Of a stretch of 64,000 nt of DNA, positions 37,549-46,438 are shown piece by piece. Every line of letters starts with the position of its first letter. The stretch's first letter is position 1. The DNA is taken from the NCBI RefSeq assembly GCF_002278075.1, contig NZ_CP022990.1, forward strand, positions 1 through 64,000, written 5' to 3'. The notes below the pieces were generated by a model. That model made no database searches. It saw nothing but the letters and a program-made list of their open reading frames with translations, and was not told the DNA's origin. This DNA comes from Paraburkholderia aromaticivorans. Lineage in GTDB: Bacteria > Pseudomonadota > Gammaproteobacteria > Burkholderiales > Burkholderiaceae. A program made the translations under genes and the position numbers.

Positions 37549-38720
37549 GCGTTTCTCCAACTCGGCACGAGACGACCGGCTTCGTCGAAACGATAGCGGC
37601 CGTCGATGAACCCCGTGCCGAACAAGCCCAGCACCCGATCGTAGTAAACCGGGTCGCGGCCCGGCACGGCGGCGTCGAGCGCGGCCAGATGCGCGCGCGC
37701 GAGGCCGAGGCCGTGCTCGTCGCCGAGCGCCTTGAAGTACGGCGCGAGCGCGGCCCAGTAGCTAAGCGGCCCTTCGCCGCTGGCCGCGCCGGTGGTCGAC
37801 GAAACCTTTTCGGGCGGAATGCCCGTTTGCGCGACGCGCGCGCGCATGCCGCCGAGCGCCGCGAGCCACGGTTTGGCGAGCGGATCGGCGGGCGAGGCGA
37901 GACCGGCCCACAGATAAACGCGGATCGCGTCGTAGCTGCCGGTGTCGCCGTTTTTCGGATCGACCACGAACTGGCCGTTTTGCCAGGCCGCCCAGTCGGG
38001 AGCGAAGCCTTGCGGCGCAGTGGTCTTGATGAGCTTGTACGCGCTCTCGGCGAGCTTGCCCCACGGGCCGTTCGGCATCTCGTGCGCGAGCGAGCGCAGG
38101 ACCGGCAGCGGCAGATAGCTGGGATTCAGGCGCGTCACGCCGCCGTTCCTGAAGCCTTGCGGTCCGGGCAGCAGCATCGGCCCGACGCCCGCCAACGTGG
38201 TCGTTTCCTCGCGCGCGATCTGCGCGGCCAGCGCCTCGCCCATCTGCGTATAGCCTGCTTCGTGCCACAGGCGGCCCGCTTGCAGCAGATCGTAGGCGAT
38301 CCACAGGTCGGAGTCGGACGCGGAATTCGGATCGAGCACGCCGTACGAGCCGTCCGCTTTTCTGCCCCATTGCCAGGCCGGCAGCCGCATGGTCCGCGCG
38401 TCGAACTGATTGCCCGCGAGATTGGTGCGGGTCCAGCCGAGCAGCCGGTCGAAGGTCGCGCGGTCGTTGGCGAGCAGCGCGAAGAAGAGCCCGTACGACT
38501 GGCCTTCGGAGGTGGTTTGCTGGGTTGGCGTGGAGTAGTCGATCACGCGGCCGTCGGCCTGCACGAAGCGTTCGACGAACGCGCGGTAGCCGCTCCAGTC
38601 GCCGCACGCGCCGGGCGCGGCGGCGGTCTGCGCTACTTTGACGATGTTGCCGAAACTCGCCGACGCCGCCAGCCCGAGCGTCAGCGCCAGGCCGATTTTC
38701 TTGTTGATTCGAACCCTCAT
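37539..38720 (-). CDS. bcsZ: Periplasmic endo-1,4-beta-glucanase BcsZ (GH8)
   Basis: This 393-residue secreted cellulase cuts misassembled or excess glucan during export. A signal peptide (about 1-35) precedes the GH8 domain. TTSEGQSYGLFFALL holds the general acid Glu72. Also present are GWTRTNL, WQWGRKADGSYGVLDPNSASDSDLWIA and YDAIRVYLWAGL, whose Asp (about 262) is the candidate base. AGGA precedes the ATG by 5 bases. The start lies 10 bases after the bcsB stop and the end overlaps the bcsC start, so the operon is tight. Confidence 0.94.
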   Translation of the reverse strand: MRVRINKKIGLALTLGLAASASFGNIVKVAQTAAAPGACGDWSGYRAFVERFVQADGRVIDYSTPTQQTTSEGQSYGLFFALLANDRATFDRLLGWTRTNLAGNQFDARTMRLPAWQWGRKADGSYGVLDPNSASDSDLWIAYDLLQAGRLWHEAGYTQMGEALAAQIAREETTTLAGVGPMLLPGPQGFRNGGVTRLNPSYLPLPVLRSLAHEMPNGPWGKLAESAYKLIKTTAPQGFAPDWAAWQNGQFVVDPKNGDTGSYDAIRVYLWAGLASPADPLAKPWLAALGGMRARVAQTGIPPEKVSSTTGAASGEGPLSYWAALAPYFKALGDEHGLGLARAHLAALDAAVPGRDPVYYDRVLGLFGTGFIDGRYRFDEAGRLVPSWRNACD

Positions 38721-38730
38721 ATCGATCCTA

Positions 38731-41298
38731 TTAATCCTTCAGGCGGCGCGCGGCGATCGAGCGCAGCGTCCGGTAGAACAGGCCCGCGATGATCAGCGCG
38801 GCGAGCACGCCGCCCAGCATCAACAGCAACGGATGCGACGACAGCGCCCAGCGCAGATACTCCTGCGGCGACAGGTGGCCGACGTAATACGCATCGCCGT
38901 TCGAAGTGATGGTCACCGTGCGGCCGTGGATCACGGCCATCGCGCCTTGAATCTGCGGCAGCACGTCGGCGTCGAGCAGCGCCGCGGACAGGTCGGCGTC
39001 CGACTGGCCGGCCGCGCTCACCAGCGCCACCGCGCTGCGGTTTTTCTGCAGCGGCGATTCGAAACCGGTCAGAAGCGCATCGCCATTCGAACTCACCAGC
39101 GTCAGATCGGCGCGCGCGGGCGTGCGCTCGACACCGCGTTCGCCATGCCACCAGTCTTCCAGCTTGAAGACGATGTCGGAGACCTGGAAAGTGCGCGAGT
39201 CGCCGTCGCTGGAGAACGGCATCGACTTCGCCCAGCGCTGCAGCAGCGGTTGCTTGCCGGGCGCGCCGAAAATCAGCAGGTCCTTATTGGCGAACCTGTC
39301 GGCGTCGTCGGCGCTGCCGACCGTCACGCCCATCACCGGATAGCCGGTGGAGGTGCCCATGCGGCCCATGGTCAGCAGGTACAGGCTGTAGTCGCTCGAA
39401 TCGGCGTCGTTCGGCAGGATCACGGCGGTTTCGGAAAGGTCCGCCATGCGCGTGAACGGGAAGCCGCTGTTGGCGAACGCGGCCAGATCGGGCAGCGCCA
39501 TGTAGTGCGGGAACGACGAGAGGTCGATCGTCGAGTTCGGGTCGATCGCGCCGACCACATTGTCGAGCAGACGCCCGTGACATTCGCCGGTGTTCGGAAT
39601 GTCGTAGTAGAAGTGCAGGCGCACCTGTGCGCGCGGCGTCAGCAGCAGCGGCGGTATATACACGGTGCGGCGCGCTTCGGCGGTCTTGTCCGGCAACACG
39701 CGCCCGAAGTAATGGCTCAGTTCGAACACCGAGACGGACTCGGCCGGAATCGGCAGCGCCTGCACGAAGCCGTTGTTCACGCTCACGTTGAGCGACGAAC
39801 GATCGCGCAGCGGACGCACCGTGTAGCGGTAGCGCAGATCGATCGGCGCGCCCTTGGTGTGCCACATGAACAGGTCGGGCGGCATGCGCAGATTCACGTG
39901 CACGGCGTCGGCGTCGTAGCCGGACACGGTCAGATCGCGCGGATCGGCGAGTTCGCCGAAATGCACCGGGCGGTTGGTGGGCAGCCAGTTCGGCGCATCG
40001 TACGGTGCGCGCGGCGTGAGCTCGTTCAACTGCGTGATCGTCGCGCTCTGGCCCGTCAGCGCGTTGCGGCCGATGCCGAGCGATTTCGCGGCGGTTTTCA
40101 GTTCGGCCTCGGTGCGCCCGAGCACGAGCAGCAGCTTGCCGCGCGCCGGCGCGTCGCGATCGACCACGGTGATGGTCGGGCCGGAGATCGCCGGAATGTT
40201 GACGCCGGCCGGCCGTTGATCCGAGGTGGCGAACACCACTGCATTGCCGGAGAGCGGGGCGTTATCCAGTTGGGCCGGAAACACCGCGCCGCGATAGCCG
40301 GCGAGCGCGCCGAACCACGACGCCACGATGCCGCCCGCTTCGAGCGTGGCGTTCCCCGGCTTCTGCGGGAACACGAACGGCAACTCGAGACGGCGCACGT
40401 CGCGACGGTCGAAAAACGGCTGCGGCAGCGCCGCCAGATCCGGCTTGCTGGCAAGCGACGCATACGTCAGATCGAGTGAACTCGCATTGCTGACGGTCGC
40501 CCACAGCGACGAGTTTGCCGGGTCTTCGCAGCTCGTCGTGTAATGGCCGATCAACTGCACGTTCAGATGGTTGAACTCGGTGATGAAACGCGGATCGATC
40601 GAGACGTCGCGCGCCACCAGCATGCCGGCCTGTTCGTGCGGCACGGGCAGCGTGGCGGCGACTTCGCCGTTCACCAGCACCTTGAGCTGCGAAATATTCG
40701 CGAGCAGCGCGGGGGAGTAGCTGTAGACCAGGTGCAGGACCGCGCCGGTCACCACTTCGTCGCCACGCACGGAGAACGCCACGCCGTTCTGCCCGTCGGT
40801 GCCGCGCAGTTGCAGCGGGTCGAGCGCGCCGAGGTCGGCGAAGGTCAGCGTCTGACGACGGCCGCCCGGCACCAACGTGCCCGGCTCGGCGGTGGTCGGC
40901 GTTTTGATGCCCAACGCTTTGACCGACGACGCGGCGAGCGCCGGCGTCGGTGTCGCCAGTTGGGGTTGCGCCATCGCGTTCGGATCGTAGGGCACGGCCG
41001 CGCCCGGCGCGGGCACGCTGCCGATGCCGGACGCGACCGGAGCGACCTGAGCGACCTGAGCGGCCGGAACGGCGTGAACGGCTCCGGCCGCGCTTTGGAC
41101 GGCGCCCGCAGCCGCCGTCACGGCTTCGGCCGCCGACGCCAGCGGCGCGGCCAACGCTGTCTGCAACGCGAGCCAGCATGCGAGGCCGCGCACCAGCCGT
41201 TGCGAGCCGGGGCGTCCAATGCGGCGTGTCTGCGATCCGGTCCTGCCGCGCTCGTGATTCGAGCGTTCGATATTGCCCTTCACCATCCGGTTGCGCAT
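38731..41298 (-). CDS. bcsB: Cellulose synthase regulatory subunit BcsB
   Basis: This 855-residue periplasmic subunit is anchored in the inner membrane by a C-terminal helix (about 820-845, LLLMLGGVLAALIIAGLFY). It packs on BcsA and guides the glucan. A long basic N-terminus with a signal peptide (to about residue 58) is followed by an Ala/Val/Pro-rich spacer (about 60-110). Alternating carbohydrate-binding and flavodoxin-like domains come next, with blocks RRQTLTFADLGALDPLQLRG, YYDIPNTGECHGRL and SSFPHYMALPDLAAFANSGFP. It begins 3 bases after the bcsA stop. The start could also be the ATG at 41286. Confidence 0.94.
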   Translation of the reverse strand: MRNRMVKGNIERSNHERGRTGSQTRRIGRPGSQRLVRGLACWLALQTALAAPLASAAEAVTAAAGAVQSAAGAVHAVPAAQVAQVAPVASGIGSVPAPGAAVPYDPNAMAQPQLATPTPALAASSVKALGIKTPTTAEPGTLVPGGRRQTLTFADLGALDPLQLRGTDGQNGVAFSVRGDEVVTGAVLHLVYSYSPALLANISQLKVLVNGEVAATLPVPHEQAGMLVARDVSIDPRFITEFNHLNVQLIGHYTTSCEDPANSSLWATVSNASSLDLTYASLASKPDLAALPQPFFDRRDVRRLELPFVFPQKPGNATLEAGGIVASWFGALAGYRGAVFPAQLDNAPLSGNAVVFATSDQRPAGVNIPAISGPTITVVDRDAPARGKLLLVLGRTEAELKTAAKSLGIGRNALTGQSATITQLNELTPRAPYDAPNWLPTNRPVHFGELADPRDLTVSGYDADAVHVNLRMPPDLFMWHTKGAPIDLRYRYTVRPLRDRSSLNVSVNNGFVQALPIPAESVSVFELSHYFGRVLPDKTAEARRTVYIPPLLLTPRAQVRLHFYYDIPNTGECHGRLLDNVVGAIDPNSTIDLSSFPHYMALPDLAAFANSGFPFTRMADLSETAVILPNDADSSDYSLYLLTMGRMGTSTGYPVMGVTVGSADDADRFANKDLLIFGAPGKQPLLQRWAKSMPFSSDGDSRTFQVSDIVFKLEDWWHGERGVERTPARADLTLVSSNGDALLTGFESPLQKNRSAVALVSAAGQSDADLSAALLDADVLPQIQGAMAVIHGRTVTITSNGDAYYVGHLSPQEYLRWALSSHPLLLMLGGVLAALIIAGLFYRTLRSIAARRLKD

Positions 41299-41301
41299 AG
41301 A

Positions 41302-43506
41302 TCAGTCTTTGGTTTTCAGCTTCTTGACGTCCATTGGACGGCTTTTCATCGAACTGCGAAGGTCGGCATAAAGATGCTCGAACAGCCCCGCGATGCCGCG
41401 CGCGCCGACCGTCAGCACATGCGACAGACCGCGCAAAGGCGTGTCCTGCTGCCGTCCTTCCGCCCAGCCGGTCCACGCGTCGGCGCGTGCGAAGGTGGTC
41501 TTGACGAACTCGTACTCCTGCTCGCGCGTCATTGCCGAGAAGCGCAGACCCACGCGGCCCGGCGCGGTGAAGCCGACGGTCGCGGGGAACGCATATTCCT
41601 CGTCGCCGCGAAAGAGCGAGACGGTCACGCGTTCGTGCATCGGTACCTGGATCGAGGCGGGCAGCGCCACGCCGACGCCGCCTTCGGAGTAGTCGATGGT
41701 TTCGCAGGCGAGCGTGCGGCCGGTCGAGAACTTGAGCATCACGGGCATCTGCATCGCCACGCGGTGCACCGCGCGAATCTGCCGGCGCTCGCTCGCGGCG
41801 GCCACGCTCGCGCCGAGAATCAGCATGTTGTAGGTGGTCCAGCCCAGATTGAGGATCGTGGTCTGCACCACGCTGCGCACGTGCCAGTTCAAATAGATAT
41901 GCACGATGCCCACGCAGAAGCCGATCAGGTTCAGCAACAGCAGGAACAGATACGGCCGCGAGATGGCCCAGTCGAAGTAGTTCTTCTCGATCTGGCCGCC
42001 CTTGGCCGTCACGTTGAATTTGCCGAGCTTCGGGTTGATCAGCGCGAGCAGGGTCGGCGCGGTGATGTACGAGGCCAGCACCGATTCGTACACTTCGGCC
42101 CAGAACGAATGGCGGAACGAGCGCTGCATGCGTGAGTTGGTGATGCTCGCGTGCATCATGTGCGGCAGCGCGTAGATGGCGATCGTGCCGGCGGCGGCTT
42201 CGATCACGTGCGCGTTGAAGAACAGATACGACAGCGGCGCGGTCAGGAACACCAGACGCGGGATGCCGTAGAAGAAGTGCATCATCGCGTTCAGATAGCA
42301 CAGGCGCTGGCCGATTTTCAGCCCCTTGCCGGTGAGCGGATTATCGATCCGGAAGATCTGCGTCATGCCGCGCGCCCAGCGAATCCGCTGGCCGATGTGG
42401 CCGGAGAGGCTCTCCGTGGCAAGCCCCGCCGCTTGCGGAATCGCCAGATACGCGGTGGTGTAGCCGAGCCGGTGCAGCTTCAAGGCGGTGTGCGCGTCTT
42501 CAGTCACGGTTTCGACGGCAATGCCGCCGATCTCTTCGACCATGGTCCGCCGCAGCAATGCGCACGAACCGCAGAAGAACGTGGCGTTCCACAGATCGTT
42601 GCCGTCCTGCACGAGACCGTAGAACAGTTCGCCTTCGTTCGGCACCTTGCGGAACGTGCCGAGGTTGCGCTCGAACGGATCGGCCGAGAAGAAGTGGTGC
42701 GGCGTTTGCAGCATCGACAGCAGCTTGTCGCGCAGGAACCAGCCGAGGCCGATCTGCAGGAAGGAGCGGGTCGGAATGTGATCGCAGTCGAAGATCGCGA
42801 GGTATTCGCCGCTGGTGATCTTCAGCGCTTCGTTGATGTTGCCGGCCTTGGCGTGGCGGTTGTGCGTGCGAATGGTCCAGTTGACGCCGACCTCTTCGCA
42901 GAACGCCTTGAACTCGGGGCGGCGGCCGTCGTCGAGTACATGGATCGAGATCTTCTCGGCCGGATAGTCGAGCGCGAGCGCGGCGTAGATGGTCGGCTTC
43001 ACCACCGAGAGCGGCTCGTTGTAGGTCGGAATGAAGACGTCGACGCTCGGCCAAGCGTCGCGCGAGGCGGGCAGCGGCATCGGCGTGCGCTTGAGCGGCC
43101 ATGCCGTCTGAAAGTAGCCGAGCAGCAGCACGATGGTCGAATACACCTCGGCCGACACCAGCAGCAGACCCCAGGCGGCGTCGAGCGGATGTTCCCAGTA
43201 CGTGGTCGCGGTCAGGCGCCAGTACATGTAGCGGCCCGAGGTCACCACCGACAGCATGATCATCACCATCGTCGCGTACCGGCCTTGCAGGCGGCGGAAC
43301 ATGAGGGCGGTCACGAAGCAGCAGGTGGCGAACGTCAGCTGTTCGTAGAAAGCGAGCGGCACGGTGAACACGAAGTACAGCATCGCCAGCGCGAACAGCG
43401 TAACGAGTCCGGTGACGATGCGGCTGTTCCAGAAGCGCGCGTCGACGAAGCGTTCCACCCGCGACGGCTCGGCCGGCTCCAGACCCTGCGATGGCGTCGT
43501 GCTCAT
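41302..43506 (-). CDS. bcsA: Cellulose synthase catalytic subunit BcsA (GT2, PilZ)
   Basis: BcsA polymerises UDP-glucose into beta-1,4-glucan and pushes it through the inner membrane. It has 734 residues from ATG 43506, which overlaps the bcsQ stop (ATGA). Membrane helices flank a GT2 domain with the metal and UDP residues in VLDDGRRPEF (about 190) and FDCDHIP (about 239). The general-base TEDAHT lies at about 336, and QRIRWARG (about 372) is the QxxRW motif. The C-terminal PilZ domain has the RxxxR motif in ERRQIRAV (about 574) and DYSEGG (about 604), so it should be activated by c-di-GMP. All catalytic residues appear intact. Confidence 0.96.
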   Translation of the reverse strand: MSTTPSQGLEPAEPSRVERFVDARFWNSRIVTGLVTLFALAMLYFVFTVPLAFYEQLTFATCCFVTALMFRRLQGRYATMVMIMLSVVTSGRYMYWRLTATTYWEHPLDAAWGLLLVSAEVYSTIVLLLGYFQTAWPLKRTPMPLPASRDAWPSVDVFIPTYNEPLSVVKPTIYAALALDYPAEKISIHVLDDGRRPEFKAFCEEVGVNWTIRTHNRHAKAGNINEALKITSGEYLAIFDCDHIPTRSFLQIGLGWFLRDKLLSMLQTPHHFFSADPFERNLGTFRKVPNEGELFYGLVQDGNDLWNATFFCGSCALLRRTMVEEIGGIAVETVTEDAHTALKLHRLGYTTAYLAIPQAAGLATESLSGHIGQRIRWARGMTQIFRIDNPLTGKGLKIGQRLCYLNAMMHFFYGIPRLVFLTAPLSYLFFNAHVIEAAAGTIAIYALPHMMHASITNSRMQRSFRHSFWAEVYESVLASYITAPTLLALINPKLGKFNVTAKGGQIEKNYFDWAISRPYLFLLLLNLIGFCVGIVHIYLNWHVRSVVQTTILNLGWTTYNMLILGASVAAASERRQIRAVHRVAMQMPVMLKFSTGRTLACETIDYSEGGVGVALPASIQVPMHERVTVSLFRGDEEYAFPATVGFTAPGRVGLRFSAMTREQEYEFVKTTFARADAWTGWAEGRQQDTPLRGLSHVLTVGARGIAGLFEHLYADLRSSMKSRPMDVKKLKTKD

Positions 43507-44291
43507 GCGACGTTCCTCGGCGACACGGCGATGGCGTCGATCGCCGCCGTCAGCCACGTGCCGCACGCGCGAAAGTCGGCGGCCGCCTGGCTGAGCGGAT
43601 CGTAGTGAATCAAGGTGGTGTCGCAAGCGAGCGCTTCGCTCACGCCTTCGTCCAGATGGATCACGCCCGGGAACAGCTTCGCGCCGAGCATCTGGCGCAG
43701 CACTTTGAGCACGTCTTTGGTCAGTTGGCGCGACTGGTCGATCTGGTTGATCACGTAGCCAACGCCGCCGAATTCGGCGCGCGGCGCCGCATAGGTTTCG
43801 ATCAGCCGCTCCATCTGCGGAATCGCGGCGTACGACGCGGCGTCGGCGAGCACGACGTTCAGCGCGAAGGTGGCCGCGCACAAGGCCGTGCGCACATACG
43901 CGGACGAACCCGGCGGCGTGTCGATGATCACGATATCGGAGGGGTCGAGGTGCAGGCTCTGCAACGACTGCGAGAGCCAGCGCGGCTCCTGGTCGATATA
44001 CGCTTCGAAGCGGCGGCGGTCGTCTTCGAGCACCGCGCCGTACGGCAGCACCGTTACACCGTCCACGCCGTCGAACATCACGGTCTGCCACGGGTCGCCC
44101 GTCAGCGTGGCGCGCGACAAACCGTCGATGCTGTCGAGCGGCACGCCGAAGTGCAGGCGCAGCGCGTTCTGCGGGTCGAGGTCGAGCGCAATCACCCGCC
44201 GGCCGCTCGCGGCCAGCACCGAAGCGAGGTTGGCGGCGAGGGTGGTCTTGCCGACCCCGCCCTTGGCGGACACCACCGCGATGACTTTCAT
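43503..44291 (-). CDS. bcsQ: Cellulose biosynthesis ATPase BcsQ (MinD/ParA family)
   Basis: This 262-residue ParA/MinD-like P-loop ATPase starts at ATG 44291, overlapping the bcsP stop. It has the deviant Walker A KGGVGKTT (residues 10-17), the Walker B-like region IVIIDTPPGSSAYVRTAL and the base-contact motif YVINQIDQS. BcsQ proteins place the cellulose machinery at the cell pole and are needed for secretion in E. coli. A longer frame to 44600 would read out of the known domain and looks like the shadow of bcsP. Confidence 0.93.
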   Translation of the reverse strand: MKVIAVVSAKGGVGKTTLAANLASVLAASGRRVIALDLDPQNALRLHFGVPLDSIDGLSRATLTGDPWQTVMFDGVDGVTVLPYGAVLEDDRRRFEAYIDQEPRWLSQSLQSLHLDPSDIVIIDTPPGSSAYVRTALCAATFALNVVLADAASYAAIPQMERLIETYAAPRAEFGGVGYVINQIDQSRQLTKDVLKVLRQMLGAKLFPGVIHLDEGVSEALACDTTLIHYDPLSQAAADFRACGTWLTAAIDAIAVSPRNVA

Positions 44292-45223
44292 GAGCGACGA
44301 GGGCCGTTGACCAGCCACGAGTTGGAGGGGCGGGGCGTGGCGGCGGGCGCGGTGCCGGCCGGTGCGGTGGCCGTTTGAGCGGGCGTGCCGCGCAGGCGGT
44401 CGAAGATGCTTTGCAACGGCGCCGGGCCGCCGCTGGGCGCGGCGGGTCGCGGCGGCGTGGGTCCGGGTTGCGGCGCGAAAAGCTTGCCGAGGATCGAAGC
44501 AGGTTGCGGCGGCGCGGCGGGTGCGGTGACTGCCGGCGGCGTTGACGAGATCGACGGTGCTGCCGTATAAGCGCGCACGGGCGCCGGAGCTTGCGTCCAA
44601 CTGGAGGCGGCGGCCGGGACCGTTTGGGCGGCCGGCGTGCGCAAGGGAATGACGGGACGCACGGAAAGGGGGGCTGCAAAAGCGGGGGTTATAGGAGCCG
44701 CGGCCGGAGAAGCGGGGGCTGCGGGGGGTACAGATGCGAGAGCTCCAGGAACGGCAACCCCCGAAGCGGCCGGCTCGGTTCGCGCAGCCTCGGGCGCCGC
44801 CGCGTCGGCTCGCGCGGCGCCGACTGCCGCTTGCGGCGCCGCTTCATCTTTCGGTGCGAACGCGCCAAATCGCGAAGCGCCGCGCGGCGCGCCAGCCGTA
44901 GCGGCCACCGCTACGGGCGGAATGTCCCGCCGATGCGAACGCGTGAATAACGGCGCCTTGGCGCGCGTGACCGACGCTGCATCTTTTGGCGCGCTGTCTT
45001 GACGATCGACGGCTACGGGTGAGCCCGCCGCCGGCGACTGAGGCCTGGCCTCGCGACGCTGCCCGATTGCGGGAATCAACGGTTGACTCAGATCGAGCGT
45101 GACTAGTAGTGGCCAACGGGTGCGCGCCGAACGCGCCTCGTTTTCGCGGCCGATTTCCTGGTACGCGTTGGCGTCGCCGCCAAAATGATCGAAAAGTTTC
45201 TCGATGTCGCTCGATGAGCTCAT
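44288..45223 (-). CDS. bcsP: Cellulose biosynthesis protein BcsP-like (BcsR-type N-terminus, Pro/Ala-rich)
   Basis: This 311-residue protein opens with a conserved block MSSSSDIEKLFDHFGGDANA then YQEIGRENEA (residues 1-30), like the short BcsR peptide of enterobacteria. After about residue 45 it becomes a long Pro/Ala/Val-rich, probably disordered chain. It ends in LQSIFDRLRG (near 280) and a conserved-looking tail NSWLVNGPRR. I start at ATG 45223; the ORF extends to 45322 but that part lacks sense. Position between bcsD and bcsQ fits the beta-proteobacterial bcsP. Function is poorly defined; a scaffold for BcsQ and BcsA at the inner membrane is an inference. Confidence 0.8.
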   Translation of the reverse strand: MSSSSDIEKLFDHFGGDANAYQEIGRENEARSARTRWPLLVTLDLSQPLIPAIGQRREARPQSPAAGSPVAVDRQDSAPKDAASVTRAKAPLFTRSHRRDIPPVAVAATAGAPRGASRFGAFAPKDEAAPQAAVGAARADAAAPEAARTEPAASGVAVPGALASVPPAAPASPAAAPITPAFAAPLSVRPVIPLRTPAAQTVPAAASSWTQAPAPVRAYTAAPSISSTPPAVTAPAAPPQPASILGKLFAPQPGPTPPRPAAPSGGPAPLQSIFDRLRGTPAQTATAPAGTAPAATPRPSNSWLVNGPRRS

Positions 45224-45434
45224 AGTGCCGCCGTCTTGTTCATCACTAGCCTTGCCCCGATCCCAACTTGTGTTCGCGGCGCTAAAACACGGGTACTGTC
45301 TGACCCGCCACTTCACGCGCACCGGTCTGGCGCGTTTTCTCCACTGCGTGTGTTGCCTGGTGTTGCCTGCGCTGCTTTGCCTATTTCGTCGCGCGTCCGA
45401 CGCACCCGCATGACGGCCGGCTCGCCCGTCTCGT

Positions 45435-45890
45435 TCAAACAGGATGACGGCCCAGACGAAACTCGATCGCGGTGTCCTCGCTATACCCGCTCGTTTGCGC
45501 TACTGATAGACCCTGCGCGCCCAACGCGCTCAACCAGGTCTGATACACGCCTTCGAGAAACGCCGGTGTCCACGCCAGCGCGTTGCCGCCGAACGCCTGC
45601 AACGGCGCGCAGTAGTGAACGATGCGCAGTGACTCGGGTTCGTCGGACAATTCGACGTAGCCCCAGTCCATGTCATGCCAGTGCAGATTCAAGGTCCGCG
45701 CGAGCTCGGCGGTGGAGTCGCAGGCGGGCAACGGATGGGCCGCCGCAAACCGGCTGCCGACGCGGTGCATCAGTTGGCGCAGTTCGTCGCGGCCGATCTG
45801 CGCTTCGAACTCGCTTGCGAGGGCGGTCAGCATGCCGCGCCACTGCGGCGAGATTTGGCGTTCCAGCAGGTAATCGAGAATTGGGACCAT
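45435..45890 (-). CDS. bcsD: Cellulose synthase subunit BcsD
   Basis: This 151-residue periplasmic or subsynthase protein resembles AxCeSD (BcsD) of Komagataeibacter, which forms a ring that helps arrange glucan chains into crystalline ribbons. Matching features are LLERQISPQWRGMLTALAS, ELRQLMHRVGSRFA, a WGYVELSDEPESLRIVHY block and LEGVYQTWLSALGAQ. No signal peptide is evident, as in the family. It is the first gene of the leftward bcs operon, 211 bases before bcsP. Its presence marks a type I cellulose system, which tends to make ordered fibres. Confidence 0.85.
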   Translation of the reverse strand: MVPILDYLLERQISPQWRGMLTALASEFEAQIGRDELRQLMHRVGSRFAAAHPLPACDSTAELARTLNLHWHDMDWGYVELSDEPESLRIVHYCAPLQAFGGNALAWTPAFLEGVYQTWLSALGAQGLSVAQTSGYSEDTAIEFRLGRHPV

Positions 45891-45902
45891 GTTTTCCGGG
45901 AG

Positions 45903-46006
45903 TCGGCCGTTGCTTCGAACCGCTTGAGCATCGGCCGCCCACGGCCGACCGCGAAGAAAAGTGTTGTCGGGAATCGTGCAGCATTACCGGCCTAGGTCAC
46001 TTTTCT
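45903..46006. promoter_or_regulatory. Two inverted repeats upstream of bcsD
   Basis: GTCGGCCGT (45903-45911) pairs with ACGGCCGAC (45941-45949), and AGAAAAGTG (45955-45963) pairs with CACTTTTCT (45998-46006). Both are exact 9-bp pairs and both lie within about 115 bases upstream of the bcsD start. They may be operator sites or RNA hairpins in the leader of the cellulose operon. No regulator family is recognised. Confidence 0.35.
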
Positions 46007-46055
46007 CGGGCTGTCTAGTCCGTTCACCACACTTCGAAGCAGTCTACTTAAGACA

Positions 46056-46214
46056 TTAAGATTTAACCACTCTCGATTCGTCTACGTATACGCGGATTCG
46101 ATTGCAACGGTTGCAGATTGACTGAGTAATTCTTGCCGCCTGAATCAGCCGCTTGCAGCGCCGGCAATGATGTCCGGTAAGATCGCGGCCGTGATGGGTG
46201 TATTGACGGCGCAT
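46056..46214 (-). CDS. Possible mini zinc-ribbon protein (two CxxC motifs)
   Basis: A 52-codon leftward frame encodes CRRC and CNRC motifs 13 residues apart (HHCRRCKRLIQAARITQSI then CNRCNRI), the ligand pattern of a small zinc ribbon. It is basic and has no membrane segment. No good ribosome binding site precedes the ATG at 46214, and the frame continues upstream without a clear start, so the start is uncertain. It lies in the AT-richer region between bcsD and the cyclase gene. It may instead be leader sequence of the bcs operon, whose promoter would be close. Confidence 0.3.
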   Translation of the reverse strand: MRRQYTHHGRDLTGHHCRRCKRLIQAARITQSICNRCNRIRVYVDESRVVKS

Positions 46215-46438
46215 TGCGTCGTTTGATTGAGCTGTTTCGTTTCGTGGTAAATGCAACGATTCGCGCTTACGCCGGCGCCGTCCGATCAACCTCGCCGTTA
46301 TCCTTTCCGAATCTTTCCAGTTGCTTTCATTTCTCAGGTTTCGCCCGCGCCCGTTAAGCTTGCGCACGCGCATCTCGCCGCGCGCGCCAGGTGCGTGCGT
46401 GGCATCTCGTTACGACGCCGTTCGATTCATTCGCTGCA

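Noticed and set aside
34897..37596. 899-codon rightward frame antisense to bcsC
   Set aside because: Arg/Gly-rich shadow of the TPR-coding region; no ribosome site or domain.
41302..44679. A 1,125-codon frame extending bcsA upstream
   Set aside because: The part before 43506 runs through bcsQ and bcsP in another frame and is Arg/Pro-rich nonsense; bcsA starts at the ATGA overlap.
46103..46115. TGCAACGGTTGCA palindrome
   Set aside because: Short symmetric site inside the possible mini zinc-ribbon frame; it could be codon-driven, so not listed as an operator.
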